The position numbers and the translations under genes are program-made. A stretch of 48,311 nucleotides of DNA. Source: Methylobacterium oxalidis. Its GTDB lineage: Bacteria; Pseudomonadota; Alphaproteobacteria; Rhizobiales; Beijerinckiaceae. The notes under the pieces are model-generated. The model had not been told where the DNA came from, searched no databases, and worked only from the letters and a program-made list of their open reading frames with translations. The stretch covers positions 1 through 48,311 of the forward strand of contig NZ_BJZU01000001.1 of NCBI RefSeq assembly GCF_007992195.1, in the 5' to 3' direction. Positions 25,669 to 38,673 of the stretch are shown in pieces; position 1 is the stretch's first letter, and every line of letters starts with the position of its first letter.

Positions 25669-26580
25669 TCAGCCGGCGCCGCGGGCGGCGACGAGGGTGA
25701 CGAGGCGCAGGGCCGCCTCGCTCGCGGGCCGATCGGTGCGGTGGAGCGTGAGCGTCCAGCCGAGGTCGCGCGCGAGGCCGAGCAGGCCGGCGCGATGGGC
25801 CTCGATGCGCTCGCGGTAGGCTTCGCCCCAGGCCGCTGCGTCGCCGATGTCGAGGCTGATCCCGGCCTCAAGGTCCTGGAGCACGGCCTGGCCGGCGAAG
25901 GGGAAAGTCTCCTCGACCGGATCGGCGATCAGCACGAGGTGACCGCGCGTGCCGTCCCCGGCGATAGTGCGAACCGCGGCCTCGACCTCTCGGAGCGGCG
26001 TCAGGAAGTCGCTGACGAGGATCGCCTCGTCGAAGCGGCCGAGGGCAGCCCGCGGAGGCAGGTCCTGCGCGAGGCCGGCCGCGTCGCCGATGATCGCCTG
26101 AGCCATCGTCTCGACGATCCGGCGTGAGGCGTTCGGCCGGGTCAGCCCGAGCAGCCCGACGCGCTCGCCGCCCTCGACGAGGGTGTCGGCCAGCGCGAGA
26201 CCGAGGACGAGGGCGCGCTCGACCTTCGGGGTCTCGGCGAGGTCCGAGACGAAACCCATCGAGGCGGACCGGTCGATCCAGAGCCAGACGTTGTGGGCGG
26301 CCTCCCACTCGCGCTCGCGCACGTAGAGCCGGTCGTCCCGGGCCGAGCGGCGCCAGTCGATCCGGGCCGCGGCCTCGCCGGTCACGAAGGGCCGGAACTG
26401 CCAGAAGCTCTCGCCCGGCCCCGCCCGACGCCGCCCGTGCAGGCCGTGGGCCAGCGTCGAGGAGACCCGGCGCGCCTCAAGGACGAGGCGCGGCATCCGC
26501 TCGGCCAGCGAGAGCGCGCTCTCGGTCTCGCGCCGCCCGGGGGTGCGCTCGGAGGAGCCCGAGACCCGCGTCGCGACCAT
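25669..26580 (-). CDS. DUF58 domain protein (VWA-like) of the MoxR operon
   Basis: A 303-aa soluble protein. It has the DUF58 hallmark AARIDWRRSARDDRLYVRERE (around 71-91), followed by a VWA-like fold starting WLWIDRSASMGF with D-x-S-x-S intact (D103, S105, S107). DUF58 proteins nearly always sit next to MoxR AAA+ ATPases and are thought to be their adaptors or substrates. It starts 3 nt after the moxR stop, so translation is coupled. No membrane segment is seen, unlike the two downstream partners. Confidence 0.87.
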   Translation of the reverse strand: MVATRVSGSSERTPGRRETESALSLAERMPRLVLEARRVSSTLAHGLHGRRRAGPGESFWQFRPFVTGEAAARIDWRRSARDDRLYVREREWEAAHNVWLWIDRSASMGFVSDLAETPKVERALVLGLALADTLVEGGERVGLLGLTRPNASRRIVETMAQAIIGDAAGLAQDLPPRAALGRFDEAILVSDFLTPLREVEAAVRTIAGDGTRGHLVLIADPVEETFPFAGQAVLQDLEAGISLDIGDAAAWGEAYRERIEAHRAGLLGLARDLGWTLTLHRTDRPASEAALRLVTLVAARGAG

Positions 26581-26583
26581 CCG

Positions 26584-27588
<1,005 letters not shown>

Positions 27589-27826
27589 GCGCGTCGTTTC
27601 CCGTCTCTCGCGACCCGATCGAAGGGCCTCGCGGTCGGTGTGCAGGGACCGTGCCCGGGCTGTGGCGCCGGGGACGCATCGAAGGGCCGGAGTGTGGCGT
27701 CCTTTTGGGCGGCCTGGCAAGGTCGGTTTCGCCGCAGCCGATTCCGCCCGGCGCACAGGCGCCGGATCAACCGGAGCCGTACCGAGTTGGGCTCTCGACC
27801 CGGCCGATCCGCTCGCAGAGACCGCC

Positions 27827-28249
27827 ATGCCGCCAGAGACCGCGCAGCCGCCCGACCCCGCAGGCTGGACCGCCTTCGACGATCCCGGCTTCATCGCGCA
27901 TGTCGGTCCGGTCTGGCACCGGGACGACGGCGCCTACGGGTTCCGCGCCGAGGAGAAGCACGCCAATCTGATCGGCGTCGTGCAGGGCGGCATGCTGATG
28001 ACCTTCGCCGACCGGGCGCTCGGCGTGGCGGCGATGGCGGCGGCGGACGGCGCGAACTGCGTGACGATCCAGCTCGACATGCAGTTCGTCGGAGCCGGCC
28101 GCATCGGCGACTGGATCGAGGCCCGCCCCGAGATCGTGAAGCGCACCAACTCCCTCGTCTTCCTGCGCACGGACCTCACCCGCGGGACGGACACCGTCGC
28201 CAGCGCCACAGGCATCTGGAAGATCCTGCGCCGCAGGCCGGGAGGATGA
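27827..28249 (+). CDS. PaaI-family (hotdog) thioesterase
   Basis: A 140-aa single-hotdog protein, likely an acyl-CoA thioesterase. The helix segment EKHANLIGVVQGGMLMTFADRALG corresponds to the N-x2-G-x2-HGG...D motif, with Gln in place of the His seen in many members; the downstream Asp is kept. The strand VTIQLDMQFVGAGRIGDWIEA is typical. The ATG at 27827 gives the standard length. It heads the plus-strand run into DUF1285, NUDIX, DUF6111 and cca. The substrate is unknown. Confidence 0.82.
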   Translation: MPPETAQPPDPAGWTAFDDPGFIAHVGPVWHRDDGAYGFRAEEKHANLIGVVQGGMLMTFADRALGVAAMAAADGANCVTIQLDMQFVGAGRIGDWIEARPEIVKRTNSLVFLRTDLTRGTDTVASATGIWKILRRRPGG

Positions 28250-28311
28250 GGGCGTATCCTGGACGCCTCGCGCGGATTGCCAGCGTCCGCACGACGCTAT
28301 CTGATGCGCCC

Positions 28312-28914
28312 ATGACAGCCGACACCCCATCGGACGAGGCCGCCCCGCCGGACCCGACGCTCAGCCGCCTCAGCGCCGCCCTCGGCACGCTGCCGAAGCG
28401 CGGGCCGCCGCCCGTCGAGACCTGGAACCCGCCCTATTGCGGCGCGATCGACATGCGCATCGCCGCCGACGGGACGTGGTTCCACAACGGCTCGCCGATC
28501 CGCCGTTCCGCCCTCGTGAAGCTCTTCGCCTCGATCCTGCGCCGGGAGCCGGACGGCCGCACCGTGCTCGTGACGCCGGTCGAGAGCGTCGGCATCACGG
28601 TGGACGACGCGCCCTTCGTGGCGGTCGAGATGGCGGTGGAGGGCACGGGCGAGGCGCGGCACATCGCTTTCCGCACCAACGTCGACGATCTCGTGCCCCT
28701 CGGCGCGGCGCACGCCCTCCGCTTCGAGCAGGACGAGGCCGGCGGCCTGCGGCCCTACATCCACGTCCGGCGCGACCTCTGGGCGCTGCTGACCCGCGCC
28801 CTCACCTACGACCTCGTGGCGCTGGGCGAGGAGCGCGTGATCGACGGCGTTCGCTGGTTCGGGCTCGCGGCCGCCGGCAGCTTCCATCCCATCGCACCGG
28901 CCGAGGCCGCATGA
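28312..28914 (+). CDS. DUF1285 family protein
   Basis: A 200-aa cytoplasmic protein of unknown function. The conserved blocks WNPPYCGAIDMRIAADGTWFHNG, LVKLFASILRRE and YLVTPVE-like VLVTPVESVGITVDDAPF are the DUF1285 pattern. It is rich in beta strands and has no signal or membrane segment. Its stop overlaps the NUDIX start (ATGA), so the two are translationally coupled. The link with a CoA pyrophosphatase and CCA enzyme is common in Rhizobiales, but its meaning is unknown. Confidence 0.85.
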   Translation: MTADTPSDEAAPPDPTLSRLSAALGTLPKRGPPPVETWNPPYCGAIDMRIAADGTWFHNGSPIRRSALVKLFASILRREPDGRTVLVTPVESVGITVDDAPFVAVEMAVEGTGEARHIAFRTNVDDLVPLGAAHALRFEQDEAGGLRPYIHVRRDLWALLTRALTYDLVALGEERVIDGVRWFGLAAAGSFHPIAPAEAA

Positions 28915-29597
28915 GCGCCGCGTCGCGTCCCGTGGCGGCGGCCGACTCCCGGTGCCTGCCGGGCGAGATCGCAGCGGAGGATTTCGTCGCTCGTGCCGAG
29001 GCGAGGCTCGCCCGCGAGCCGCCCGGTCCCTGCGATCCGACCTCGAACCCGCGCGGCGACCACTCCTTAGACCCGGAGGGCAAGGCCGTTGCGCCGCCCG
29101 GCCCGCACCGGCGCGCCGCCGTGCTGGTGCCGATCGTCCCGCGCTCCGGCAGCCTGTCCGTGCTCCTGACGAAGCGCGCACCGCACCTGCGCGATCACTC
29201 GGGCCAGATCGCGTTCCCCGGCGGCAAGATCGACCCGGACGACGAGACCCCGCGCCACGCCGCCCTGCGCGAGGCGGAGGAGGAGATCGGGCTCGCGCCC
29301 GATCGGGTGCGCGTGCTCGGCTATCTCGACCCCTATCTCTCGGCCACCGGCTTCCTCGTCGCGCCCGTGGTCGGCCTCGTCGATCCCGAGGCGCCCTTCG
29401 CGCCGAATCCGTCCGAGGTGGCCGAGATCTTCGAGGTTCCGCTCGCCTTTCTGATGGACCCGTCGCGCTACGCGCTGAACGCCCTCGTCTGGAAGGGGCG
29501 GCTGCGGCACTACTACGCGGTTCCTTTCGGAGAGCGGATGATCTGGGGCCTCACGGCCGGCATCCTGCACAATCTCCACCAGCGCTTATGTCTATGA
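28911..29597 (+). CDS. NUDIX CoA pyrophosphatase
   Basis: A 228-aa hydrolase of the NudL/UPF0035 type, which cleaves CoA or acyl-CoA to 3',5'-ADP and phosphopantetheine. The family-specific block LTKRAPHLRDHSGQIAFPGG precedes the NUDIX box GGKIDPDDETPRHAALREAEEEIGL, in which G, E, REAEEE and G are all kept. The C-terminal MIWGLTAGILHNLHQRL is also typical. The start ATG overlaps the upstream stop by 4 nt. An N-terminal extension of about 55 residues is less conserved in character. Confidence 0.9.
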   Translation: MSAASRPVAAADSRCLPGEIAAEDFVARAEARLAREPPGPCDPTSNPRGDHSLDPEGKAVAPPGPHRRAAVLVPIVPRSGSLSVLLTKRAPHLRDHSGQIAFPGGKIDPDDETPRHAALREAEEEIGLAPDRVRVLGYLDPYLSATGFLVAPVVGLVDPEAPFAPNPSEVAEIFEVPLAFLMDPSRYALNALVWKGRLRHYYAVPFGERMIWGLTAGILHNLHQRLCL

Positions 29598-29643
29598 GGC
29601 GTGGGCCCATCCGCCCACCCGCCCCACTGCCTGACCGGGTCCC

Positions 29644-29901
29644 ATGCTGCGTCGCGTCCTGGAAGAGGTGGGCCTCTTCCTCATCCCCTTCCTCCTCTTC
29701 TTCGGCTACCTGCTGCTCGTCGGCCGCAATCCGTTTCACCGGGTTCACTGGGAAGCGCAGGTTTTCCGCCTCGTGCTGGCCGGGTTCGGCGTCGTGATCG
29801 CCTCCCTCATCCTCACCGGCCTGTTCTCCGAGCGCCATAGCGGCGGCTACGTGCCGGCGCACATGGAGAACGGGCGCCTCGTCCCGGGGCAGTTCCGGTG
29901 A
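29644..29901 (+). CDS. DUF6111 family small membrane protein
   Basis: An 85-aa protein with two membrane helices: VGLFLIPFLLFFGYLLLVG (9-27) and FRLVLAGFGVVIASLILTGLF (41-61). It ends SGGYVPAHMENGRLVPGQFR. I recognise it as DUF6111, an alphaproteobacterial family found beside cca. Its stop overlaps the GTG start of cca (GTGA), so translation is coupled. Function is unknown. Confidence 0.8.
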   Translation: MLRRVLEEVGLFLIPFLLFFGYLLLVGRNPFHRVHWEAQVFRLVLAGFGVVIASLILTGLFSERHSGGYVPAHMENGRLVPGQFR

Positions 29902-31187
29902 CGATACCGGAGAGCCTCGACGCGCCGGGCCTGAGCCGGCTTCTCGCCAGGCCGGGCGTGTCGGCGGTCCTGGCCGCACTGGACGCGCCCAGCGAGGAGA
30001 CCCGCCTCGTCGGCGGCTGCGTGCGCGACGCACTCCTCGGCCGCGACGTCTCCGACATCGATCTCGCCACCACGCTGCTGCCCGCCGATACGATGGCACG
30101 GGCCGAGCGTGCGGGCCTGAAGGCGGTCCCGACCGGAATCGACCACGGGACCGTCACGGTGATCGCCGACGGCGACCCGTTCGAGGTGACGACCCTGCGC
30201 GAGGACATCGAGACGGACGGCCGGCACGCGGTGGTCCGGTTCGGGCGCGACTTCGTCCGTGATGCCAAGCGGCGCGACTTTACCATGAATGCCCTCTCGC
30301 TCGGGCCGGACGGAAGCCTCTACGACCTGACCGGCGGCCTCGCCGACCTCGCCGAGGGACGCGTGCGCTTCATCGGCGATCCGGACACGCGCATCCGCGA
30401 GGACGCGCTGCGCGTGCTGCGCTTCTTCCGCTTCCACGCCCGTTTCGGGGCTGACGCGCCGGACGCGGCCGGTCTCGACGCGTGCATCCGCGCTCGCGAC
30501 GCGCTCGACGGGCTCTCGCGCGAGCGCGTGCGGGCGGAATTCCTGAAGACACTGATGACGCCCGGCGCGGTGGCGGCGATCGAGACCCTGAGCCGAACCG
30601 GGCTTCTGACGCGGCTGATCGCCGGGATCTGCGATCTCGGGCGCCTCGACCGCGCCGCGCGCGCAGGGCTCTGCGTCAACGGGCGGCTCGCGGCGGGCTT
30701 CGTGCTCAGCACCGTCGACGCGGAACGGCTGCGGCTTCGCCTGCGCCTCTCGAACGCTGAATTCGCGGTGCTGGTCGCCTACGCGCGGGCGCTGGCCGCC
30801 CTTCTCACGCCAGAGGCGATCGATGCCGCGGCGCTTCGCGCCCTCGCGGCCGAGCACGGCGCGCCCACGCTCGGGCGCGCTCTCACCGCTCTCGACGGCG
30901 AGCGGCGCCCTGCCCTGTCACCAGAGGCGCGAGCCCTGCTGCCCGCGCTGCTCGACCCCTCCGCGGCGCGGCCGGTGATGCCGCTGACCGGCGCCGATCT
31001 CGTGGCGCTCGGCCTCATGCCGGGTCCCCGGATCGGGCAGGCTCTCGCCGCCGCCCGCAGGTTATGGCTCGCTCGCGGCTGCCCGACGGACGCGGCCGCG
31101 CGCGAGGACCTGATCGCGACGGCACTGGGCGCGGACGCGGCTCGGCAGCCGGAGCCGGGCAGAAAGAAGCCCGCCGGCCCCGGCTGA
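29898..31187 (+). CDS. cca: CCA tRNA nucleotidyltransferase (class II)
   Basis: A 429-aa enzyme that adds or repairs the 3' CCA of tRNA. The head domain has TRLVGGCVRDALLGRDVSDIDLATT (36-59), with the metal-binding aspartates of DIDL (D53, D55). Further blocks are RRDFTMNALSLGPDG, GRVRFIGDPDTRIREDALRVLRFFRFHARFG (neck) and an Ala/Leu-rich body. It begins at GTG 29898 inside the DUF6111 stop. It ends at a terminator shared with the converging atpC. I cannot exclude a poly(A) polymerase of the same fold, but the single-copy context favours cca. Confidence 0.93.
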   Translation: MTIPESLDAPGLSRLLARPGVSAVLAALDAPSEETRLVGGCVRDALLGRDVSDIDLATTLLPADTMARAERAGLKAVPTGIDHGTVTVIADGDPFEVTTLREDIETDGRHAVVRFGRDFVRDAKRRDFTMNALSLGPDGSLYDLTGGLADLAEGRVRFIGDPDTRIREDALRVLRFFRFHARFGADAPDAAGLDACIRARDALDGLSRERVRAEFLKTLMTPGAVAAIETLSRTGLLTRLIAGICDLGRLDRAARAGLCVNGRLAAGFVLSTVDAERLRLRLRLSNAEFAVLVAYARALAALLTPEAIDAAALRALAAEHGAPTLGRALTALDGERRPALSPEARALLPALLDPSAARPVMPLTGADLVALGLMPGPRIGQALAAARRLWLARGCPTDAAAREDLIATALGADAARQPEPGRKKPAGPG

Positions 31188-31203
31188 GCCGGGATCGGCG
31201 GGC
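31169..31203. terminator. Terminator between cca and atpC
   Basis: An 8-bp outer stem (31169-31176 with 31196-31203) with an inner CGGC/GCCG stem and a TGA loop. It overlaps the cca stop region and lies 33 nt beyond the atpC stop. It probably serves both converging units. Confidence 0.65.
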
Positions 31204-31235
31204 GACGACCTCTGGAAGGTCGGGATCAGCCTGGA

Positions 31236-31637
31236 TCAGAGGCCCAGCGCGACCTTGGACTCCTGGAGCTGCACGATCTGGCCGTTCAGCTCCTCGCGCC
31301 GCTCCAGATCCTCGGTGGCGTCGCGCAGCAGCTCGATCGCCTCGATGTCGCGGTCGATCGAGGCCGGAGTCACCTCCTCGATGGGCGCCGCGCGCTCGGC
31401 GATCACGGTCACGCCCGTGGGCCCGATATCCGCGAAGCCGCCCCGGACCAGGATGCGCTTGCCGCTGTTCTGCTGCTCGGTGACGACGATCACGCCGACC
31501 TTGAGCGCGGTCAGCACGGGCGCGTGGCCCGGCAGGACGGTCATCTCGCCCTCGGTGCCCGGAAGCTGGACGGCCTCGACCTGGCCGGAGTAGAGCGTCC
31601 GCTCGGGGCCGACGAAATCGAACTGGAAGGTGGCCAT
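31236..31637 (-). CDS. atpC: ATP synthase F1 subunit epsilon
   Basis: A 133-aa subunit of the F1 rotor stalk, which couples and inhibits ATP hydrolysis. It begins MATFQFDFVGPERTLYSG and contains PGTEGEMTVLPGHAPVLTALKVG and the RGGFADIGPTGVTVIAE strands of the beta-sandwich. A C-terminal helical hairpin follows (residues 95-133). The ATG at 31637 is used because upstream in-frame residues are not epsilon-like. It is last in atpHAGDC and is separated from atpD by 150 nt that contain a strong hairpin. Confidence 0.95.
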   Translation of the reverse strand: MATFQFDFVGPERTLYSGQVEAVQLPGTEGEMTVLPGHAPVLTALKVGVIVVTEQQNSGKRILVRGGFADIGPTGVTVIAERAAPIEEVTPASIDRDIEAIELLRDATEDLERREELNGQIVQLQESKVALGL

Positions 31638-31754
31638 CGGATCAGGGTCTCTTCGGATGCGCGCCGCCCGCGCGTCGGGAGGCGTTGCGGGAAGCGTCGA
31701 AGACGGGATCGGTGCCGACGAGACCGCGAGCCGCGGCGGCACCCTTCCCGAAGC

Positions 31755-31777
31755 CCTTCCCCCGTGCCGGGGGAAGG
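31755..31777 (-). other. Stem-loop between atpD and atpC
   Basis: A perfect 9-bp stem (31755-31763 with 31769-31777) with a 5-nt loop lies 11-33 nt after the atpD stop, inside the operon. It could protect the upstream mRNA from 3' decay, attenuate atpC expression or be a REP-like element related in style to 159-172. Confidence 0.6.
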
Positions 31778-31787
31778 AGCGGGGGCC

Positions 31788-33293
<1,506 letters not shown>

Positions 33294-34181
33294 CTAGAGG
33301 GCCTCGGCGCCCGAGATGATCTCGATCAGTTCCTTGGTGATCATGGCCTGACGCGTGCGGTTGTAGACCAGCGTCTGCTTCTTGATCATCTCGCCCGCAT
33401 TGCGGGTTGCGGAATCCATGGCGCCCATGCGCGAGCCCTGCTCGGAGGCCGCGTTCTCCAAGAGCGCCCGGAAGACCTGAACGGTGAGGTTGCGCGGCAG
33501 CAGAGTCGCGAGGATCGCCTCCTCGCTCGGCTCGAACTCCATGGCGGAATCGGCCGGCGCGCCGGTGCTGCTCTCGCCGCTCTCCGGCAGCTCGGCGGGG
33601 ATGAGCTTCTGCGCGGTCGGGATCTGCGAGATGACCGATCGGAACTCGGAGTAGAACAGCGTCGCCACGTCGAACTCGCCGGCCTCGAAACGGGCGAGGA
33701 TCTTGTCGGCGATCTCCGAGGCGAATTCATAGTCGATCGGCTTGTTGCCGCGCAGATCCATGTTCTCGATGATCTGCTGCCGGAATTGGCGGCGCAGGAT
33801 GTCGTAACCCTTCTTGCCGACGGTCATGATCTTGACCGTCTTACCCTCCGCCATGAGGCGGTTGGCGTGGTCGCGAGCGAGCCGCGCGATCGACGAGTTG
33901 AAGGCGCCGCAGAGGCCGCGGTCGGCGGTGCAGACGACGAGCAGGTGCACCCGGTCCTCGCCGGTGCCGGAGAGGAGCTTCGGCGCGCCGAAGCCGCCGA
34001 CGAGGTTCCCGGCGAGGTTGCCGAGCACCTGGGCCATCTTCTCGGCGTAGGGACGCGCGCTCTCGGCGGCGTTCTGGGCGCGCCGCAGCTTGGCGGCGGC
34101 GACCATCTGCATCGCCTTGGTGATCTTCTGCGTCGCCTTCACCGACGTGATGCGGTTACGCAGATCCTTCAGACTCGGCAT
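33294..34181 (-). CDS. atpG: ATP synthase F1 subunit gamma
   Basis: A 295-aa central-stalk subunit whose rotation drives catalysis. The N-terminal helix [36 protein letters not shown] and the C-terminal [36 protein letters not shown] form the coiled coil. The middle holds the [17 protein letters not shown] block. A Ser/Glu/Ala-rich insert (about residues 195-215) is usual in Rhizobiales. It lies between atpA and atpD; the 80-nt gap before it contains a GC hairpin. Confidence 0.97.
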   Translation of the reverse strand: MPSLKDLRNRITSVKATQKITKAMQMVAAAKLRRAQNAAESARPYAEKMAQVLGNLAGNLVGGFGAPKLLSGTGEDRVHLLVVCTADRGLCGAFNSSIARLARDHANRLMAEGKTVKIMTVGKKGYDILRRQFRQQIIENMDLRGNKPIDYEFASEIADKILARFEAGEFDVATLFYSEFRSVISQIPTAQKLIPAELPESGESSTGAPADSAMEFEPSEEAILATLLPRNLTVQVFRALLENAASEQGSRMGAMDSATRNAGEMIKKQTLVYNRTRQAMITKELIEIISGAEAL

Positions 34182-34216
34182 CGGGGGATTTCCAGGTGTG
34201 TCGCGGGCGGCTCAGG

Positions 34217-34243
34217 GCCGGGCGCGGGTGTCGCGCGCCCGGC
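34217..34243 (-). other. Stem-loop between atpA and atpG
   Basis: A perfect 10-bp GC stem (34217-34226 with 34234-34243) with a 7-nt loop lies 19-45 nt after the atpA stop. It is terminator-like in shape but internal to the operon and without a T-run, so an mRNA stability or processing role is more likely. Confidence 0.6.
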
Positions 34244-34261
34244 TTCGGCGATCCGTCGGTC

Positions 34262-35821
<1,560 letters not shown>

Positions 35822-35853
35822 TCAGGGACGGGAGCGGGTTCGGCGTCCGACGC

Positions 35854-36426
35854 CTACCGGGCTTCCCGCATCGCAAGGCGAATTCCGTTGAGCTTGGTGC
35901 GCAGGCTGGCATCGACCATGCGGCTGCCGAGCTTCACCACAAGGCCGCCGATCAGGCTCGGGTCGACGTGCAGGTCGATGTCGACGTCGGACTTGGCAAC
36001 GTCGCGCAGCGAGGACTTGATCTCCTCCAGCACTGCGTCGGAGGGCTTCTCGGCCACCCGCACCTCGGCGCGGACGATGCCCTTCGACTCGCGCACCAGG
36101 GCGCGGAAGGCGCGGATCATGTCGGGCAGGGCGAACAGGCGCCGGTTCGCGGCGGAGAGCCGGATGAAGTTGCCGGCGAGCCCGGAGATTCCGGCCTTGT
36201 CGAGGACGGCGCCGATCGCGGCGGCCTGCTCCTCGCCGGTGAAGACCGGGCTCCTCACGAGGCGGTTGAGGTCCGCGCTCTCCTTGAGGAGGCCGTCGAA
36301 CCGGTCGAGATCCGCCGCAACGGCGTCGACCTGGCGCTCGTCGCGGGCCAACTCGAACAGGGCGGAGGCGTAGCGGCCCGCCACGCCTGCAACCAGGGGA
36401 CCCGCTTCGGAACCGTTCTGCGCCAC
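35854..36426 (-). CDS. atpH: ATP synthase F1 subunit delta
   Basis: A 190-aa peripheral-stalk subunit joining F1 to F0. It has [22 protein letters not shown] at the N-terminus and the C-terminal signature [32 protein letters not shown]. The start is GTG at 36426 ([14 protein letters not shown]), with a purine-rich AGAGAGCGG upstream; the ATG alternatives upstream run into non-conserved sequence. It is the first gene of the F1 operon, so the operon promoter should lie in 36427-36838. Confidence 0.94.
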   Translation of the reverse strand: MAQNGSEAGPLVAGVAGRYASALFELARDERQVDAVAADLDRFDGLLKESADLNRLVRSPVFTGEEQAAAIGAVLDKAGISGLAGNFIRLSAANRRLFALPDMIRAFRALVRESKGIVRAEVRVAEKPSDAVLEEIKSSLRDVAKSDVDIDLHVDPSLIGGLVVKLGSRMVDASLRTKLNGIRLAMREAR

Positions 36427-36838
36427 CCGCCGCTCTCTCTTATCCTTGCCCGGCTCCGGCCGGATCGCGCCTGCCTGGAGACGCTCGGCACTGGACCCTG
36501 GGTATTGGGAATGTGCCGGACACGCGGGGCGCGAGAAGCCCCTTTGCCGACGCGGCGACCGCCTAGCATGGGAGATGGGAGCGCGCAAGGCGATGCGGCC
36601 GACGCCGCGAACCGGCGTTGGGGCATTCCGCGCAGCCCGTTTCCGTGATGGTGAACGGTGGCGAAGGTTGGGCACGGAGCCGGCCGGCCGAGCGCCCGTT
36701 CTCAACAGCCGATCTCGACAGGCGTCGCGTCCTCGGCGCAGCGGCGACCGTCGGCGGGCGGGTGCCGAGGCGTCCGGTCCGCGTCCCGGGCGTGCTCCGG
36801 TGAGCGTGGCCTGCGCCGTGCGGGCGACCCGACCAGGA
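36427..36838. other. Upstream region of the atp operon
   Basis: These 412 nt separate atpH from the 3' end of the hydrolase gene, both on the minus strand. The region should contain the atp promoter, but I cannot point to convincing -35 and -10 boxes. Small plus-strand frames here are Arg/Pro-rich and look spurious. No terminator for the hydrolase gene is obvious. Confidence 0.5.
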
Positions 36839-37828
36839 TCAGGGCCGGAAGGCGGACTTGAGCTCCTCGGCCACCGCCGCGAGCGCCGCCTCGCGGAGGG
36901 CGTCGTCGGAGCCGATATGCGGGCCGGTCTCGACGCAGGGATCGCTGTAGGAGAAGGGCTCGCCGGTCCGCGCGTTCACGAGCCGACCTTCCGGCTCCTC
37001 GCGGATGGAGCAGTTGCGCACCGTCTGCGCGCCGGGCGAGACGGTCGGCTCGCGGGGACCGACCGGGTTGTCGAAGACGTGCTGGCCTCCCGGAAAGACG
37101 GTGATCGCGGCGTCCAGCCCGGCCTCGCGGAGCCGAGCGGCATAGGCGAGGCAGGGCCCGGCGGGGTTATAGTCGTCGGCGCCGGCCGCGAGGATGCGCA
37201 CGGGCCTGGCGACGAGATCCGTATCCGCCTGGAAGGTGATCGAGCAGTCGGGATAGACGGGAAGGTAGATGGCGGGCGTCAGGCCGGAGCGATTCCAGGC
37301 GCGGTCGAACCGGGCGAGGCTGGCATAGAGGGCGGCCTGCCCTCCCCGCGAGAACCCCATCACGGCCACGCGGGCAGGGTCGACGCGCGGATGGTTGGCG
37401 AGCACGCCGAGCGCCCGGTAGATGTCGAGGATCAGGTTCGTGCGGGAGAGCAGGGCTTGGTTGGTGTTCACCACCGTGAGGCCGCGGCCGGTGAACCCAT
37501 CGATGGCGAAGGTCGAGATGCCGCGCGCGTTCAGAGCACGCTCCCAGAACGCGATGTTCCCGCCAATGCCGCCGGAGCCGTGCATCAGCACGACGGTCGG
37601 AAGCCTGTCCTTGCCCGCCTTGGCGATGCGCAGGACGCCGGCGACGGTGACGGCACGGGCGCCGTCCGCCTGTCCGGAGAGGAACTGCTCGTCGGTGAGG
37701 GTGAGGCTCTGGATCGGGTGGATCTCGAAGCGCGGCGGGTAGATGCCGGCCTTGCTCAGCGCCTCGGCGGCCGTAGCGCCGTGCGCTGCCGCGAGCGCCC
37801 AGGCGACCGCAGCGAGCATGCGTCTCAT
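36839..37828 (-). CDS. Secreted dienelactone-hydrolase-like alpha/beta hydrolase
   Basis: A 329-aa alpha/beta hydrolase with a signal peptide ([21 protein letters not shown]). The oxyanion block is [14 protein letters not shown]. The nucleophile elbow is MGFSRGG (G-x-S-x-G). A likely acid is Asp in [11 protein letters not shown] and the His is in [10 protein letters not shown], so the triad is plausible. Two Cys pairs near the C-terminus (NCSIRE, DPCVETG) could form a disulfide in the periplasm. Substrate is unknown. The ATG at 37828 starts the signal peptide. Confidence 0.78.
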   Translation of the reverse strand: MRRMLAAVAWALAAAHGATAAEALSKAGIYPPRFEIHPIQSLTLTDEQFLSGQADGARAVTVAGVLRIAKAGKDRLPTVVLMHGSGGIGGNIAFWERALNARGISTFAIDGFTGRGLTVVNTNQALLSRTNLILDIYRALGVLANHPRVDPARVAVMGFSRGGQAALYASLARFDRAWNRSGLTPAIYLPVYPDCSITFQADTDLVARPVRILAAGADDYNPAGPCLAYAARLREAGLDAAITVFPGGQHVFDNPVGPREPTVSPGAQTVRNCSIREEPEGRLVNARTGEPFSYSDPCVETGPHIGSDDALREAALAAVAEELKSAFRP

Positions 37829-37977
37829 AGCCGGCTTCTCCCCCCGTCGCCGGCAGCGTAGCAGGTCCGGTCCGGGCTGCCGAGCGCTCGCCCCTGCCGG
37901 CGGACCCGATCCGGCTAACGTTTCCGCGATCGGGAGCGTGGGCAGAGGCACCGGGTGTTCCGCTCGGGCGGCGGGTC

Positions 37978-38673
37978 TCAGCAGGCGATGCGGTCGCAGC
38001 GCCGCAGAGAGGCGATCATCCGGGCGAGCGAGCGGGCGCCGGGGTGGCCGAGGATGCCCGTGTTTCCGAGCACGTAGGAGGGCGTCGCGTAGAGCCCGAG
38101 ATCGGCCGCCATCTTCATGTGACTCTTGAGGGCGGCGCGCACCTCCTCGCTGTCGGCGATGCCCTCTGCCTCCGGCTTCGGCAGGCCGAGGGCGGTGGCC
38201 GCGTCGAGAGCGCCCGGCCCGTCGATCCGGCCGGGCCTGCCGAGGAGCTGCCCGTAGAGGTTCCAGGCCGCCGCCGATCCGAGCTTGCGCTGCACGGCGA
38301 GGGCGACCTTGGCCGCCTGTGCCGACTGCACGGACAGGATCGGGTTGTGCACGAGTCCGATCCTCAGGGTGGGATCGCTCGACGCGAGCGAGGCGAGGTC
38401 GGCCCCCGCCTTCCGGCAATAGGGGCAGTTGAAGTCGAAGAACTCGTAGATCGTCGTCTCGGCCTCGCGGGGGCCAACATAGGTGACGCCGCGCAGGGCC
38501 GGGATCTCGCCGGTGATCTCGCCGGGCAGCCGCATGTTGGCAACCGCCCGGCCCTCGTCGCTCGTGGCGGTGTAGGATTGCCCGTAGCTCTGCGCGGCGG
38601 CGCGGCCGGTTCCGCCGATGATGACGGCGAGGCTGGCGGAGGCGACGAGGAATCGGCGGCGGTCGATCGGCAT
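37978..38673 (-). CDS. Tat-exported DsbA-family thiol:disulfide oxidoreductase
   Basis: A 231-aa thioredoxin-fold protein of the DsbA/Com1 group. The N-terminus MPIDRRRFLVASASLAVIIGG has a twin-arginine motif and should be exported by Tat, folded. The active site is FNCPYC (C83, C86) and the cis-Pro loop is ATPSYVLGN. Two further cysteines lie at the very end (RRCDRIAC), where they might form a second disulfide. It probably oxidises or isomerises periplasmic disulfides. The ATG at 38673 is set by the Tat motif. It is divergent from the IalB-family gene. Confidence 0.86.
   Translation of the reverse strand: MPIDRRRFLVASASLAVIIGGTGRAAAQSYGQSYTATSDEGRAVANMRLPGEITGEIPALRGVTYVGPREAETTIYEFFDFNCPYCRKAGADLASLASSDPTLRIGLVHNPILSVQSAQAAKVALAVQRKLGSAAAWNLYGQLLGRPGRIDGPGALDAATALGLPKPEAEGIADSEEVRAALKSHMKMAADLGLYATPSYVLGNTGILGHPGARSLARMIASLRRCDRIAC

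Noticed and set aside
23773..26127. 784-codon plus-strand frame opposite the DUF4159 and DUF58 genes
   Set aside because: Composition is Arg/Gly/Glu/Ala only, and the minus strand carries clear domains.
36618..36861. Small plus-strand frames (61 and 67 codons) upstream of atpH
   Set aside because: Arg/Pro-rich, mutually overlapping, and without ribosome sites; they look like composition artefacts.
36839..38419. Longer frame (526 codons) of the secreted hydrolase
   Set aside because: The extension upstream of 37828 overlaps the DsbA-like gene and lacks any hydrolase feature; the signal peptide at 37828 sets the start.
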